Shown in pieces: positions 1 to 11,459 of a stretch of 64,000 bases of DNA. The notes beneath the pieces were generated by a model. That model did not search any database and had not been told where the DNA came from. It saw only the letters and a list, made by a program, of their open reading frames with translations. Every line of letters begins with the position of its first letter. Position 1 is the stretch's first letter. The position numbers and the translations under genes were made by a program. The stretch is from Onychostoma macrolepis (lineage: Eukaryota; Chordata; Actinopteri; Cypriniformes; Cyprinidae), in NCBI RefSeq assembly GCF_012432095.1, contig NC_081173.1:25003247-25067246 (forward strand). Reading direction: 5' to 3'.

Positions 1-867
1 TGTCAATGCTCAGACCATACGCCGCACACTACATCAAATTGGTTTGCATGGCTGTTGTCCCAGAAGGAAGCCTCTTCTAAAGATGATGCATAAGAAAGCC
101 CGCAAACAGTTTGCTGAAGACAAGCAGACTAAGGACATGGATTACTGGAACCATGTCCTGTGGTCTGATGAGACCAAGATAAATTTATTTGGTTCAGATG
201 GTGCCAAGCATGTGTGGCGGCAACCAGGTGAGGAGTACAAAGACAAGTGTGTCTTGCCTACAGTCAAGCATGGTGGTGGGAGAGTCATGGTCTGGGGCTG
301 CATGAGTGCTGCCGGCACTGGGGAGCTACAGTTCATTGAGGGAACCATGAATGCCAACATGTACTGTGACATACTGAAGCAGAGCATGATTCCCTCCCTT
401 CTATTCCAACATGATAACGACTCCAAACACACCTCCGACATGACCACTGCCTTGCTAAAGAAGCTTGCGCATCTGTGGGGCATCCTCAAACGGAAGGTGG
501 AGGAGCGCAAGGTCTCTAACATCCACCAGCTCCATGATGTCGTCATGGAGAAGTGGAAGAGGACTCCAGTGGCAACCTGTGAAGCTCTGGTGGAAAATAA
601 TGGTGGCCACACAAAATATTGACACTTTGGGCCCAATTTGGACATTTTCAATTAGGGGTGTACTCACTTTTGTGACCAGCGGTTTAGACATTAATGGCTG
701 TGTGTTGAGTTATTTTGAGGGGACAGCAAATTTACACTGTTATACAAGCTGTACACTCACTACTTTACATTGTAGCAAAGTGTCATTTCTTCAGTGTTGT
801 CACATGGAAAGATATAATAAAATATTTACAAAAATGTGAGGGGTGTACTCACTTCAGTGAGACACTG
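1..867 (+). mobile_element. Tc1/mariner transposon, 5' part cut off by window edge
   Basis: This is the 3' part of a Tc1-like DNA transposon. The transposase reading frame is followed by a right inverted terminal repeat of about 215 bp with the two direct repeats typical of IR/DR-type Tc1 elements: GGGGTGTACTCACTTTTGTG at 655 and a close copy at 840. The end CACTG at 867 is followed by TA, the usual Tc1 target. The element lies in tmem170b intron 2 and is immobile in its own right because its transposase is broken. Confidence 0.93.
2..622 (+). pseudogene. Tc1 transposase remnant, internally deleted
   Basis: The frame is open from the window edge (the protein reads VNAQTIRRTLHQIG at the left) to a stop at 620-622. 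The first catalytic Asp is visible in WSDETKINLFG and the second in FQHDNDSKHTS, which with a third Glu form the DDE nuclease that cuts and joins the transposon ends. The segment around the third residue is deleted: the frame passes from LLKKL straight into AHLWGILKRKV, so the catalytic Glu normally in an IEHLWG context is gone. Two further small in-frame losses are inferred, before LFQHDND and before ENNGGHTKY. The N-terminal DNA-binding region lies outside the window. This is a decayed copy that cannot encode active transposase. Confidence 0.9.
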
Positions 868-1128
868 TATATGTAAACCGCTGTGTGTGACAGGTGTGTG
901 TCACACACAATGTGTGTGATGTGGCTCTCAGTTAATGTTTCTCTCTCTATCTATCTTTCTCTCTCTCTGCAAAATCCATATTAATAATAAAGCAGGCCAC
1001 TGGGAATGGGCACTACAGTGTACAGCTATATATAAATGGAGTCAAACTCCATTTGTGTCTGACTTGAGAACAGCTAACAGCTAGTTCACTGACACCCTGC
1101 CCAATCTTAAAACATCTTTAACTTATTA
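868..1128. other. Unassigned intron DNA with short CT-rich run
   Basis: A TGTGTG-rich stretch and a CT-rich run (about 940-970) follow the Tc1 end. No exon or recognisable repeat is seen. Confidence 0.5.
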
Positions 1129-1136
1129 CATTATAA

Positions 1137-1777
1137 AGATGCACCAAAATTTTGGCAGCCAATAAAAATTCATTCAAAAATACATTTTCAGTTTCAGCCA
1201 AAATAGTTATGAAATTATGAAATTAAAATTAGGTCCCTCAGCTCAACTGGGAAGCGAACCAATCACCGCTCCCTCTTTACTACTAGTTACAGCACAAAAT
1301 AAAAATGAATGAACATCAGAAGGTATGTTGAAGGAAACAGTACAGCTTACTGAACTGATTCATGTCTCTTGTAATCGCACAATCAGTGCTTCGACCGCAG
1401 AAATATGTCAATCACACATAATATTTACCTCATGAAAGCCAATTAATGTCCATAACCTCAACAGCCAGCTAGAAAAAAATAACTCTAGAGAACAGCATTT
1501 TGCTAAATATATACACTATAATACATATTATATTTTTACTGCACCTATGGTCTTCATTATGCAATGTATATCTGTCACAAAATAAAGTTTTTAATACGGC
1601 CATCGTTTAAATGTTACCAAAATAAATGTTAACAATATATCATTAAAGAGTTGCATCTTATGTGCAGTTTAAAATTTTATATACAAGTTTTATTTGAGTG
1701 TTGGTTATTATATAAACTTTATTTACAGTTTTGCATTAAAAAAAATGCGTAAAAAAAAAACATTTTGGTGCATCACT
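1137..1777. mobile_element. Non-autonomous hAT-like element
   Basis: The ends are inverted copies: GATGCACCAAAAT on the left and CATTTTGGTGCATCACT on the right. They resemble the fish hAT ends that begin with a GGTGCACC-type motif. The flanks are near-identical 8-mers, CATTATAA (1129-1136) and AATTATAA (1778-1785), as expected for the 8-bp target duplication of hAT elements. The ~640-bp interior is AT-rich with no long frame. The class is inferred from end sequence plus duplication length. Confidence 0.7.
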
Positions 1778-1785
1778 AATTATAA

Positions 1786-2166
1786 TGCATTTTATTAATC
1801 ACATTAAAAATCACTACAAAATCCTTAGTAACTGTCTAGAAATCTCTCAGAACTCACTAGCATCATGCACAAGCAAACACAACTCAGTTTTACTTCAGAA
1901 AATGTAAAATTCTAGTATATTTAGACATTTTAAATATTTCCTAGCCTCATTTTGTCAGCAGAAAAAGTGTTTTCAGAATTGAGAAAAAAAATAAGAAATT
2001 TAACAAACAAGCTTTTAAAACTATTCATTAATAATTCATGCACAAAACAACCAAGGACATTTAATAATATCGATGTCGTATTAGCTTTAAAAACATGCAC
2101 ACTTATTTCTAAAATTGCTTGGACCACAAAGGCTGATAAGAAAAGCAGAAGTGAGCGAGTACTGAC
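1786..2166. other. tmem170b intron 2, AT-rich
   Basis: This is the intron sequence downstream (in gene sense) of exon 2. It holds AT-rich DNA without a recognised repeat. The third coding exon of tmem170b was looked for on the minus strand from 1 to 2166 and not found, so it probably lies beyond the left edge. Confidence 0.6.
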
Positions 2167-2337
2167 TAGTGATGACCCCCCCAGTGAGAGAGGCCAGGAA
2201 CCCCACGCTGATGAGCACCAGTGTGATGAGCCGTCCTCTCTTATGACGCTGCAGCGTCACACACATCAGCAGACCCACAGCACTGTGAACGAACAGAGAC
2301 GAGAATAGACACCACAGGAACACCCAGTACCACATTT
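2167..2337 (-). CDS. tmem170b: tmem170b exon 2 (transmembrane protein 170B)
   Basis: This 171-bp coding exon encodes about residues 31-88 of the TMEM170 family protein. The acceptor is CTGCAG at 2343-2338. The first two bases complete a Glu codon begun in exon 1, giving the family sequence T-E-MWYWVFLW. The exon then reads MWYWVFLWCLFSSLFVH, a first membrane span to about residue 57, a basic loop LQRHKRGR, and a second span, LITLVLISVGFLASLTGGVIT. It ends with the first base of a Ser codon and a donor GTCAGT at 2166-2161. Both junctions are phase 1 and agree with exon 1. The family is a small multi-pass membrane protein of about 130 residues. The paralogue TMEM170A has been linked to ER and nuclear-envelope shape, and TMEM170B to reduced Wnt/beta-catenin signalling. 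The remaining ~42 residues, probably a last span, should be in an exon outside the window. The 170B rather than 170A assignment rests on LQRHK and ISVGFLAS and on the neighbouring nedd9 gene. Confidence 0.95.
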
Positions 2338-3009
2338 CTGCAGACAAAACACACAGACACAGAGAGAGACAGAGAGAACAAACCAGTTAGAAAGTTAGCT
2401 GGTTTCCAAAAATGCAAATGAGCAGCATTTTTTTCAGGAAGCATATGCATGAATATGTTAGCTGCATGTTTCATTCAGCAAGTGGCAGCCAGTTATTTCA
2501 GTGCATTTTATTCTAATATTGTGTAAAACAGTTAATACTGATGATTCACAATGGAAATAGATGGTAAAGCACAGTAAACATACAGCACACTGCAAATGTA
2601 GTATGGTAGAATACAATTCTGAACCAAATCATGCATAGTTATGATTTTCTGTGTCACTGTCACATCAACTAATAACAAAATACAACCCACATTCTGGGTC
2701 TTGTTTGTTCTTATGTCTTAAAAAAAAAAAAAAAAAAAGGTTCTGCTTTCATGAGTGAAGAGGAACTGTTTTGTGAGGAACCGCTGCTAAAGGAGCACTA
2801 ACAAACTAAAATTCAAACATGTACAGTACTTCATACGTTAATTTATTAAAATTAAGAGACTGCAACCTTTTTGTTACATCATATTAATCTGTCATGAGAA
2901 ACTGTCATTTATTACTTTTATAGTGCCTTTTAAACTCAAAATAAAAAAAGTCATTATTTTGATTGAACACAAATTACAACTTGTGCATTTGCACCACAGT
3001 CACCACTAA
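2338..3009. other. Intron DNA without recognised features
   Basis: This is AT-rich sequence with an A-run at about 2722-2738. No coding or structured repeat signal is seen. Confidence 0.5.
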
Positions 3010-3300
3010 TATGCAGCACAACTGTTTTCAACATTAATAACCATAAATTATGAATAATAGTGATTTCTGAAGGATCAAGTGATACTGAAGACTAGAATAA
3101 TGGCTGCTGAAATTCAGCTTTGTCACCATAGGAATTAAAATATATTACATATACATATATATATTAACAGAAAATGTATTTTAAATTGTAATGATATTTC
3201 ACAATATTACTGTTTTTACTGTATTTATAATCAAATAATGAAGCCTTGGTGAGCTTATGAGACTTTCAAAAACATTTTACAGACCCCAATGTTTTGGACA
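3010..3300 (+). repeat. TA-flanked ~460-bp repeat family, copy a (partial)
   Basis: It carries the family core: GCAGCACAACTGTTTTCAAC, then TGATTTCTGAAGGATCA, a TGAAGAC..AATGG..AATTCAGCTTTG block, and the ...ACTGTTTTTACTGTAT...GCCTTGGTGAGC tail. About a dozen copies lie in this window, and the complete copy at 44196..44656 shows the ends. The left part is missing or too diverged. Confidence 0.8.
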
Positions 3301-4299
3301 TTAGCGATGAAGGAATGAAAATTCAAGGCAAATATCATCTGTGAACAATGTTTTATTGTGTCATTTCCAGCCACGCTGTAATTTAGTCCAATTATGCAAA
3401 AAGCATGAAAACATATGTCATTGTATATGTTTAGAATACACGGAATGTTGGAAATTAAATTAGCCTTGGCAAGACAAAAGAATCAGTCAGTCCAAAAATG
3501 TATAAAATGTCATTTCCACCTCATAATTCTAGTAAACAATTTTGCATGTGATGCACATGATATATGTTGGCTAAAAATGATAAAAACCACAGAATTCTGA
3601 ATGGATATGCACTCTTGGAACAAATTAAATTAAATAAATGAAAACTGTATTAAAGTCAACACGGCCAAATATGCCTGTATTTGAAGAAGTACTTCTGAGA
3701 GTCTTGAGTCAGAACACATCGTAACAGAGCAGAACACACCGTACTTATAACAGTGAAGCTCAATAAATACTCTCTCGCTGTCTCCAACCTCGCTTTCTCA
3801 GAAACTATCCATTCTACTTTCATTTACTCTCTCTCTTTCACACTCCATATACCTCTCTCCATCTACCATGAGCTTGGAGACTGTTATTATTTAAGTGTCT
3901 TGTTCACACAGCTCTGAGGGGAGTAAATGGGCAGTTTGGCTCCGCTGATAAGAATGAGTCGGCTCTGGAGCCTTCCAGAAGATTCCAGGACATGGATGAG
4001 CATCGTAGCTCAACAACCAAACTGATTATCAAACTGCTGTTGTCATGAACTCTGGGAAATGCAGCTCCGCATAAATGAGAAATGCTTGAGAAACCACACA
4101 CTCAGGCAGAAATACTGCTGACAGCTGTAATTTAACATGTCAAAGCGAACGCGTCAAATAACAAACTGCATATTTGCACATGCAACGCTATACAGTGATG
4201 ATAGCTTTTGTTTACCCTGAAGCGTGAAGAGATGTTACGTCATTAGAACCTTAGGATCTGTACATTTGTAAATCAACACATATATACTATATTTACTGT
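3301..4299. other. Low-repeat intron DNA
   Basis: This is about 1 kb of mixed-composition sequence without identifiable repeats or exons. A short minus-strand frame (3904..4101) has no recognised similarity and is probably chance. Confidence 0.45.
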
Positions 4300-4310
4300 A
4301 TATTACATCA

Positions 4311-4344
<34 letters not shown>

Positions 4345-4352
4345 TTTTTTAC
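4300..4352. repeat. (TA)n followed by T-run
   Basis: A TA dinucleotide tract passes directly into about 22 T residues. Confidence 0.9.
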
Positions 4353-4394
4353 TGTACATATACATTATCTACATACACATAACCATTGAAACAT

Positions 4395-4860
4395 TTAGAC
4401 TCTTTTTTTGAAAGAAGACCCTTAAGTGCACCAAGGCTGCAAACAGTAATATAAAAAAAGAAAATAAATAAAAAATAAAAAACAGTAAAACTGTGAAATA
4501 TAATAAAAATTTAAAATGACTGTTTTCTATTTCACTATATTTTAATCATTATTATTCCAGTCTTCAGTGTCACATGATCCTTCAGAAATCATTCTAATAT
4601 GCTGATCTGCTACATAATAAATATTACTTGTTATTATCAATTTTGAAATGTTTCTTGAGCAGCAAATCAGTGTATTACAATGATTTCAGAAGGATCATGT
4701 GACTCTGAAGACTGGAGTAATGATGCTGAAAATTCAGCTTTGCATCACAGGAATATATTACATTTTAAAATATACTGAAATATAAAACAGTTATTTTAAA
4801 TTGTAATAATATTTTACTGTTTTTACAGTAATTTTGATAAAATAAAAGCAACCTTTGTCT
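4395..4860. repeat. Two half-copies of the ~460-bp repeat in inverted arrangement
   Basis: The left half reads in minus orientation (TCTTCAGTGTCACATGATCC at about 4560) and the right half in plus orientation (GGATCATGTGACTCTGAAGA at about 4693). They meet near 4640, giving a large imperfect palindrome. The right half continues into the usual CTTTGCATCACAGG and TTTTTACAG segments. Confidence 0.8.
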
Positions 4861-5034
4861 CAGTCACCTATGTATTACCTATGTCTCAGTAATACAGACT
4901 AAACACTGTCTGACACACAAACACAATGTATTGATATATACATTAAGCTATAAGCTGCCAGTCACATGATAAGTGAGACGTAACATCCAGACTGAGAGGC
5001 CTTTGTGCTGGAAGTCGTTAAACCGTATATGCAT

Positions 5035-5075
<41 letters not shown>

Positions 5076-5824
5076 TACACATCATTATAAACAGATCAAC
5101 AATAGCAACACAGAGAGTCGTCCATCAAACTGTGTTATCAGTAAACTGAGGCAGACGGCCACAAAAGCCTCAGAGCCATGCTGTGCCAGGAATGAGGTGG
5201 CACTGCCTACTGCCTAACAAAAAGCACAGATAACACACAACTACTGGACAACAGACACTTCAGCACTGAGATGCAGGAAGAGAGACATTTTAGAACAAAT
5301 GGACTGGAAGAGAAAGACTGAGAAAGACTTTAGCACAGAGGAGTAAAACTGAAGCACAGAGATCCAGGAACACAGACAATGACGTTGATGGAAAGCATTC
5401 CTTCAATGTACCACTGACCCACATTACCAGGTACAGAGACACTTAGTCATTATTTCAACACTCACAGACACATTTTAATCACTAAAGGATACAGGGTAAG
5501 GATACTGGAGCTAAATGCACACCTTTACTATTCGCATAGTGTATGATTGCACACACACACAAAAAAAAATGTATTTGAATATTGATGGAGTAATTGCTTT
5601 GTTTAAAAATCTTATAAATGACAGTCTGGGGGAAAAATGCACTCAGTATTGATACAAATGCTATAGTAATAGTATAGCACAGTCGCAGCTGTTGCATAAT
5701 ATAGCACAGCTAAAGTAATGTGTTTTGCATAATGTTTAAGTTAATACTTGTGCAAAACAATCACTTCAGCAAGGTTTCTACTATTTTCTGTTTATTTTGA
5801 TCAAATGTATTTTTGTTCAATATA
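4861..5824. other. Intron DNA with (CA)n microsatellite
   Basis: A CA tract occupies 5036-5070. The rest shows no recognised repeat. The short frames running through the CA tract are chance. Confidence 0.55.
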
Positions 5825-5826
5825 TA

Positions 5827-7369
5827 CAGTCATGGCCAAAAATATCAGCACCCTTGGAAAATATGATCAAAGGCGGCTGTGAAAATTAATCTGCATTGTT
5901 AATCCTTTTGATCTTTTATTTTTAAAATAATCACAAAAATCTAACCTTTCATTGGATAATAAGAATTTAAAATGGGGGGAAATATCATTATGAAATAAAC
6001 GTTTTTCTATAATACACATTAGACACAATTAACGGCACCCTTTTATTCAATACTTTTTGAAACCTACATTTGCCAGTTTAACAGCTCTAAATTTTCTCCT
6101 ATAATGCCTGATGAGGTTAGAGAACACCTGACAAGAGATCAGAGACCATTCCTTCATCCAGAATCACTCCAGACCCTTTAGATTCACAGCTCCATGTTGG
6201 TGCTTCTTCTCTTCAGTTCACTCATTTTCTACAGGTTTCAGGTCAGAGGACTGGAATGGCCAGCAGAAGCTTGGTTTTGTGCTCAGTCACCCATTTTTGT
6301 GTTGTTTTGATGTTTGGATTATTGTACGGTTGGAAGATCCAAACATGGCCCATTATAAGATTTCTAACAGAGTCAGTCACTTATTGATTTTTTATCTGTT
6401 GGTATTTGATAGAATCCATGATGCCATGTGTCTAAACAAGATGTCCAGGACCTCCTGCAGACATATAGGCACACAGCATCAAAAATACAGCAGTATTTTT
6501 CATTGTACACATGGGGTACTTTTTATCCCTGTGTTCACCAAAACCATCTTGAGTGTTTGCTGCTAAAAAGCTATTTTTTTTAGTTTCATCTGACCATAGA
6601 AGCCAGTCCCATTTGAAGTTCCAGTCGTGTCTGATAACTGAATATGCTGGAGTTTGTTTTTGGATGAACAAAGAAACTTTGTCTTGAAGGTTTAAGGTTT
6701 TCTGACCCCGAGACTCAACTATTTTCTGCAATTCTCCAGTTGTGGTCCTTGGAGAGTCTTTAGCCACTCAAACTCTCCTTTTCACCGTGCATTAGGATGA
6801 TATAGACACACGTCCTCTTCCAGGCAGTTTCGTAACATTTTACGTTGATTGGAAATTCTTAATTATTGCCCTGATGGTGGAAATGGGAATTTTCACTGCT
6901 GTAGCTCTTTTCTTAAAGCCACTTCAGTAATTTGTGAAGCTCAATTATATTTTGCTGCACATCAGAAATATATTCTTTGCTTTTTCTCATTGTGATGGAT
7001 GATTAAGGGAATTTGGGCTTTGTTTTCCCTCCTATTTATATTTCTGTGAAACAGGAAGCCATGGCTGGATAATTTAATGTTCATAATCACGCTGGAGTGC
7101 TCAAAATTGTGAATATGAATGGGAATATACTTCAGAGATATTTTACTCATAAGAATTTCTAGGGGTGCCAATAATTGTGTCCAACGTGTATTTGAGAAAA
7201 ACTTTTATTTCATAATATTTCTCCCCATTTTAAATTATTATTATCCAATGAAAGGTTAGATTTTTGTGAATTTATTAAATAAAAGATCAAAAGGATTAAC
7301 AATGCAGATTAATTTTCACAGCCTTCTTTGATCATATTTACCAAGGGTGCCGATATTTTTTAAACATGA

Positions 7370-7372
<3 letters not shown>
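5827..7372 (-). mobile_element. Full-length degenerate Tc1/mariner transposon
   Basis: Both ends are present: TA then CAGTCATGGCCAAAAATAT on the left, and the inverse ...ATTTTTTAAACATGACTG then TA on the right. The inverted repeats are about 210 bp long. Each has an inner repeat (AACGGCACC on the left at about 6030, GGGGTGCC on the right at about 7162), so this is also an IR/DR-type element. At 1546 bp the length is typical of a complete Tc1. The transposase on the minus strand is decayed. Confidence 0.92.
6037..6990 (-). pseudogene. Tc1 transposase relic with frameshifts and stops
   Basis: It begins at 6990 with MRKSKEYISDVQQNIIELHK, a Tc1-type N-terminus (DNA-binding helix region), then meets a stop. 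A central open piece (6767-6432) contains SPRTTTGELQKIV and the first catalytic Asp in LLWSDETKKNSF, followed by a diverged Gly-rich segment (YMSAGGPGH). The C-terminal part (around 6250-6100) is recognisable only as fragments such as ELKRRSTNMEL interrupted by stops. It cannot make active protein. Confidence 0.85.

Positions 7373-7416
<44 letters not shown>
7373..7416. repeat. (TA)n microsatellite between two Tc1 elements
   Basis: A pure TA tract fills exactly the space between the right end of the 5827..7372 element and the left end of the 7417..7783 element. Confidence 0.95.
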
Positions 7417-7419
<3 letters not shown>

Positions 7420-7783
7420 TGGTGGCCAAAATTATTAGAACAATAGTATTTTCACCAGCTAAAAATGTTTTTTGCTGTAGTGTGTCAGTAGGAAACATCA
7501 TTTTACATTTGCAAACATTCATTTTGCCATTAATTGTAATAATCCAGTGAGATTTTTGTTTGCACAAGGAGTCTGACAACAGCCAGTGCTCCACACAGAG
7601 ATCTGATCTCATCATCATCCAGTCTGTCTGGAATGACATGAAGAAACAGAAAAAACTGAGACAGACTAAATCCAGAAGAACCGACAATGTCTCCAAGATG
7701 CTTCCTACTGATATTTCCTACTGACTTAAAACAATTTTTAGCTGGTGAAAATACTAGTGTTCTAATCATTTTGGCCACCACAG
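7417..7783. mobile_element. Tc1-derived miniature element (MITE), 367 bp
   Basis: The ends are inverted: GTGGTGGCCAAAATTATTAG on the left and CTAATCATTTTGGCCACCAC on the right, with TA on both sides. The repeats extend through ATAGTATTTTCACCAGCTAA and its inverse. The interior retains a short coding relic (about 7620-7680, readable as WNDMKKQKK-like) resembling the C-terminus of a Tc1 transposase. It is therefore an internally deleted derivative of a second Tc1 family. Confidence 0.85.
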
Positions 7784-7785
7784 TA

Positions 7786-8585
7786 TGCATGTGTATATAG
7801 TATAAACACACACACTTTTCTCATTCGCTACACAATTCTACACATTTTTAAAAAGCAATAAATATTAGATCTGATTAGTGCAGAATCAACATCAAGGATC
7901 AGCCAAAGTTTTCCACAGTTATACAATGGCATAGACCATCAGGATATATTTGCAAGGTCATATTGTTGAAAAGAAAAAGGAGGGTTTAATGTAAAGCATT
8001 CAGTGTTTGAAAGGCCTCTTTCAACAGCCACGACAGCCTGGGCGCTGGTCGTGTCAACAAAGCAGTTTCCGAGGTGACAAAAAAACTCTTTTATCAGGCT
8101 GTCAGCGGTCACAGTGAGAAACAATGTTCTCCAGCATCAGCATATAATGATGTACAGCACATACAAACAGCCAAACCTCTTATTCCAATTAAGCAAACGA
8201 ACAAATAAACAAGCCTACCATCATCAAGCACTGTCTAACTCCGTGGCGAACCACAATAAACAGGACCGAATTTAAGATAATGATCACCAAATGAGATGCA
8301 GCAACATCGCGGATCTTTACCAATAATATACTGTAGTTAAATCTTTGTTTTCATGACAGTGTAAAGTTTCTAATGTACTTCTGCACAGGAAACTCAGTCA
8401 CTGATTATTGAGACATTCTATATTATTAGCAGTGTCGGGAAGATGATAAAACACCAAAAAACCCACAGACTTACACAAGTGAAGAACTTGACAAGGAACC
8501 CATTTAAACACCCACAACCCCTTGTAATAGCAAGTCTTTCACAGGAAAGCACAACTCAAATTTACATCAGAAATATATATTCTTG
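7786..8585. other. Intron DNA, no recognised features
   Basis: This is unique-looking sequence. No exon signal or transposon end is identified. Confidence 0.45.
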
Positions 8586-8587
8586 TA

Positions 8588-9025
8588 ATATACACTACCA
8601 TGAAATAAATTCTTTTATTCATCAAGAATGCATTAAATTGATCAAATGTGACAGTAAATACATTTATAATGTTACAAAATATTTCTTTTTCCATATAAAT
8701 ACTGTTCTTTAGAACTTTCCATAATCCTGAAAAAAAGTAGCATGGTCTCCACAAAAAATATGAAGCAGCATTACTGTTCTCAACACTGATAATAAAAAAA
8801 CTAAATGCTAACTGATAATAAAAAATAAAAATAAACAGTTTTTGAACAGTGAATCAGCATTGGAATGATTTCTGAAGGATCATGTGACACTGAAGACAGG
8901 AGAAATGATGTTGAAAATTCAGCTTTGAATTACAAAAATAAATTACATTTTAACATATATTAAAACAGAAAACAGTTACAATATTACTGTTTTTACTGTA
9001 TCAAATAAATGTAACCTTGGTTTGT
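8588..9025 (+). repeat. ~460-bp TA-flanked repeat, copy c (near complete)
   Basis: It contains the complete order: GAATGCATTAAATTGATCAA, AGTGACAGTAAA.. block, ATGAAGCAGC.., GGATCATGTGACACTGAAGA, AATTCAGCTTTG, TACTGTTTTTACTGTATC and the AACCTTGG tail. An AT-rich expansion lies near 8790-8835. Confidence 0.82.
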
Positions 9026-9575
9026 AATTTCAAACCTTTTAAAGGTAGCGTTTACAGTATTCATTTAGTTCTTATACAACAACATCTTATTCGCTGCATT
9101 ATAATGATGTTTTGGCTTCATTAATTGTCAATCAGTTTGTAATGCTGAACGCGCAGAATTCAAATTAATCTCCCATTTATGACCCAGACAAACCAAAGTT
9201 TCTGAGAATGCACTGCTTACCCAAAGGCACAAACAACTGCTAAATAGGCAGAAGTCTGTCTCCTCCCTAAGCAGCAGAAGGAAATGAAATGACTAAACAG
9301 GCTTGTTGCACTGACCAAAACAGGAAACGCCATTAACTTTCCTCCCGAGTGGGAGTTTGTCATAATCTCATGCATTCTCTTTGAGTCTCTGTGCTTCTGC
9401 ACCTGTGCTGTTCCTTCACATCATCACAAAGAGAGATGTCTACTGCATCAGAGCCATTTGAACACAGCTGTCTCTGTCAGCGGCGGGGGCTTTTGAGGTG
9501 GACGTTCTCACTGATGGTCTGTTCTGATGGGGGATTGAAGCCACAGCTGATGTGCAACCTCATCCTATCATGTTC
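9026..9575. other. Intron DNA, no recognised features
   Basis: This is mixed-composition sequence. Short frames on both strands show no protein similarity that can be named. Confidence 0.45.
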
Positions 9576-9577
9576 TT

Positions 9578-9840
9578 CAGCCAAAAATTAATATTCTGTC
9601 ATTGTTTACTCACCCTTTATGTCTTTCCAAACCCGCATACAGTTGCACAAATAGATGTGAGGTACTTTTTTGGAGCTTACTGTTGTGGTCACTCTGAACT
9701 GCTTTTATTTCGAGATGAATTACAAGGAAATTCTTCAAAATTAATTTTTTGATGACACCAAAAAAATAAATAAATAAAATAGCATATTGCTTTGGAATGA
9801 CAAGAGGGTGAGTAATAATGACAGAGGGGTGAATTTCTTC
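9578..9840. repeat. TTAA-family non-autonomous element relic
   Basis: The left end AATATTCTGTCATTGTTTACTCACC and the inverted right end GGTGAGTAATAATGACAGA (9806-9824) are the terminal motifs of a very common cyprinid element whose ends are usually at TTAA sites (compare 17737..18227). No clean TTAA pair remains. Confidence 0.65.
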
Positions 9841-10247
9841 ATCAATCCTCACATGCTGCCTGTCCCGCAGTTCTCTCAAAAGTTGCATCATGTGTTGCGT
9901 CATGCCAGATGTCCACGAGATTGCAGAAATTATAATCTGGCCAAATCTCGGAAGTGAAAGGGCGTGTCATGTGCCTCACGCACCGTAAACCGGCCTACAC
10001 TTGCTCCCTAGAAATGCTACATGCTGACTTCCAACATCCACTTACTTGTGATCTGGCTTCTATATTACATCACATTGTTCACTGCAGTGATTTTAGCCAG
10101 TATTTCAGTGGTTCTAAACTGGTTTTGACCCAGATTTTAAATCTTGTGACACCACACAATACCAAAATATTTGTAAATACTATCAAGAACTGCATAAGAC
10201 CATCAAAATTACATAAAATGTGTCATACTAAACATAATATTGCATAT

Positions 10248-10252
<5 letters not shown>
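9841..10252. other. Intron DNA, no recognised features
   Basis: No supported feature is seen. The stretch from 10110 to 10240 has the composition of diverged interspersed repeat but could not be placed in a family. Confidence 0.4.
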
Positions 10253-10288
<36 letters not shown>

Positions 10289-10319
10289 ACACACACACAC
10301 ACACAGTACAGTACATACA

Positions 10320-10350
<31 letters not shown>
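10253..10350. repeat. Compound (TA)n-(CA)n-(TA)n microsatellite
   Basis: TA at 10253-10285, CA at 10286-10304, a short spacer, then TA at 10321-10350. Confidence 0.95.
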
Positions 10351-10354
<4 letters not shown>

Positions 10355-10485
10355 TTAGTATAACAAAAGACATGTAAAGCATAATTCAATAATCTATTTG
10401 TTTTATGTTCAACTGATTTTTTTACAGAAATTTATTTTTGATAATGTGTGTGTAAAAAGAGAGACAGATTATATACAGTATATAC

Positions 10486-10712
10486 AGCCCGATCTCACGG
10501 CAATTCGTACATATTTTATGAGGTGAATAATTCGTGTGAATTCGTCCGATCTCACTCGTACAAATTTTATGAGTTGCCAATTCGTATGAATTTGTACGAA
10601 TTACCTACACCTAACTCCGCGCCTAAACCTACCCGTCACTGGGGTTTAGGTACGAATTCGTACGAATTTGCCACCTCGTAAAATATGTACAAATTGGTCG
10701 TGGGATAGCGTT
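10486..10712. mobile_element. Foldback MITE (ATTCGTAC family)
   Basis: The two arms are inverse copies: CCCGATCTCACGGCAATTCG at 10488 and its partner ending CGTGGGATAGCG at about 10710. Internal palindromic ATTCGTAC..GTACGAAT motifs and a C-rich centre (CTAAACCTACCCGTCACTGG and neighbours) are present. This is typical of short palindromic fish elements. No coding capacity. Confidence 0.75.
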
Positions 10713-11459
10713 GAGATATTATATATATACATACATACTTACATACATGTACATGCATATATATATATGTTAAACTATATGTCATATTGTGTATTATTAT
10801 GTCATATGTGTGTGTATGTTATACTATATGTTTTATATATATATATGGAGAGAGAGAGAGAGAGAAGTATCCGACAAATCAAATCCATCAATTATTTAAT
10901 AACATTCGTTTCATATATGCACCATTGATTGTAACACATTAAAAGAAAAGAAAATAGTATTGCTGTAGTTGTTCATACAATTATGGGTGTACCTTATCTA
11001 GACCCTGAAAACGGAAATGAATTACACTTACACAGTTTTTTTCCATAGCAGGTTACACCCTTCACATTGAATAGATGGTTTTACACAGTATTGGTGTTGA
11101 CTAACACAGCCTGCTCTAACTCAAATATGACTGTATGTCACCAGTATTATGAAATGATCAGAGCAAGCACACAATCTACAAGGCAAAAGACTGTATAATG
11201 CTGCACAAAAAAAGCCCACGAGCACGGTATCATGTGGAGACCAATATGCTGACGGTAATTACTAACGATTACTCCACTACACAAGCAGAGAGCCGCCAGA
11301 AACGATGCAATGACTCAAGATTAACTAAAGATTAATGAGTGGCACGATGCTTTTCAAAGGTTCACATCAGACTGGCCGCAGGCATTAGTGCACTACGGTC
11401 TAGACAAGCACAGCTTTTACTTCAAAGTACACAAAATCAGTTCAGTAAGGTGCATGAGA
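10713..11459. other. Intron DNA with short TA and GA runs
   Basis: TA-rich runs lie near 10720-10850 and a GA run at about 10849-10865. The remainder is featureless. Confidence 0.5.

Noticed and set aside
142..651. 169-codon minus-strand frame
   Set aside because: It is the antisense shadow of the Tc1 transposase frame on the plus strand.
1235..1275. tRNA-like B box on the minus strand (GGTTCGCTTCCC)
   Set aside because: No credible A box or tRNA fold, and it lies inside the hAT-like element.
1..2166. tmem170b exon 3
   Set aside because: No minus-strand sequence resembling the expected last ~42 residues was found; the exon is presumed to lie outside the window.
7316..7811. Minus- and plus-strand frames running through the TA tract
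   Set aside because: The proteins contain IYIYIYIY runs from the microsatellite and cross two transposon ends.
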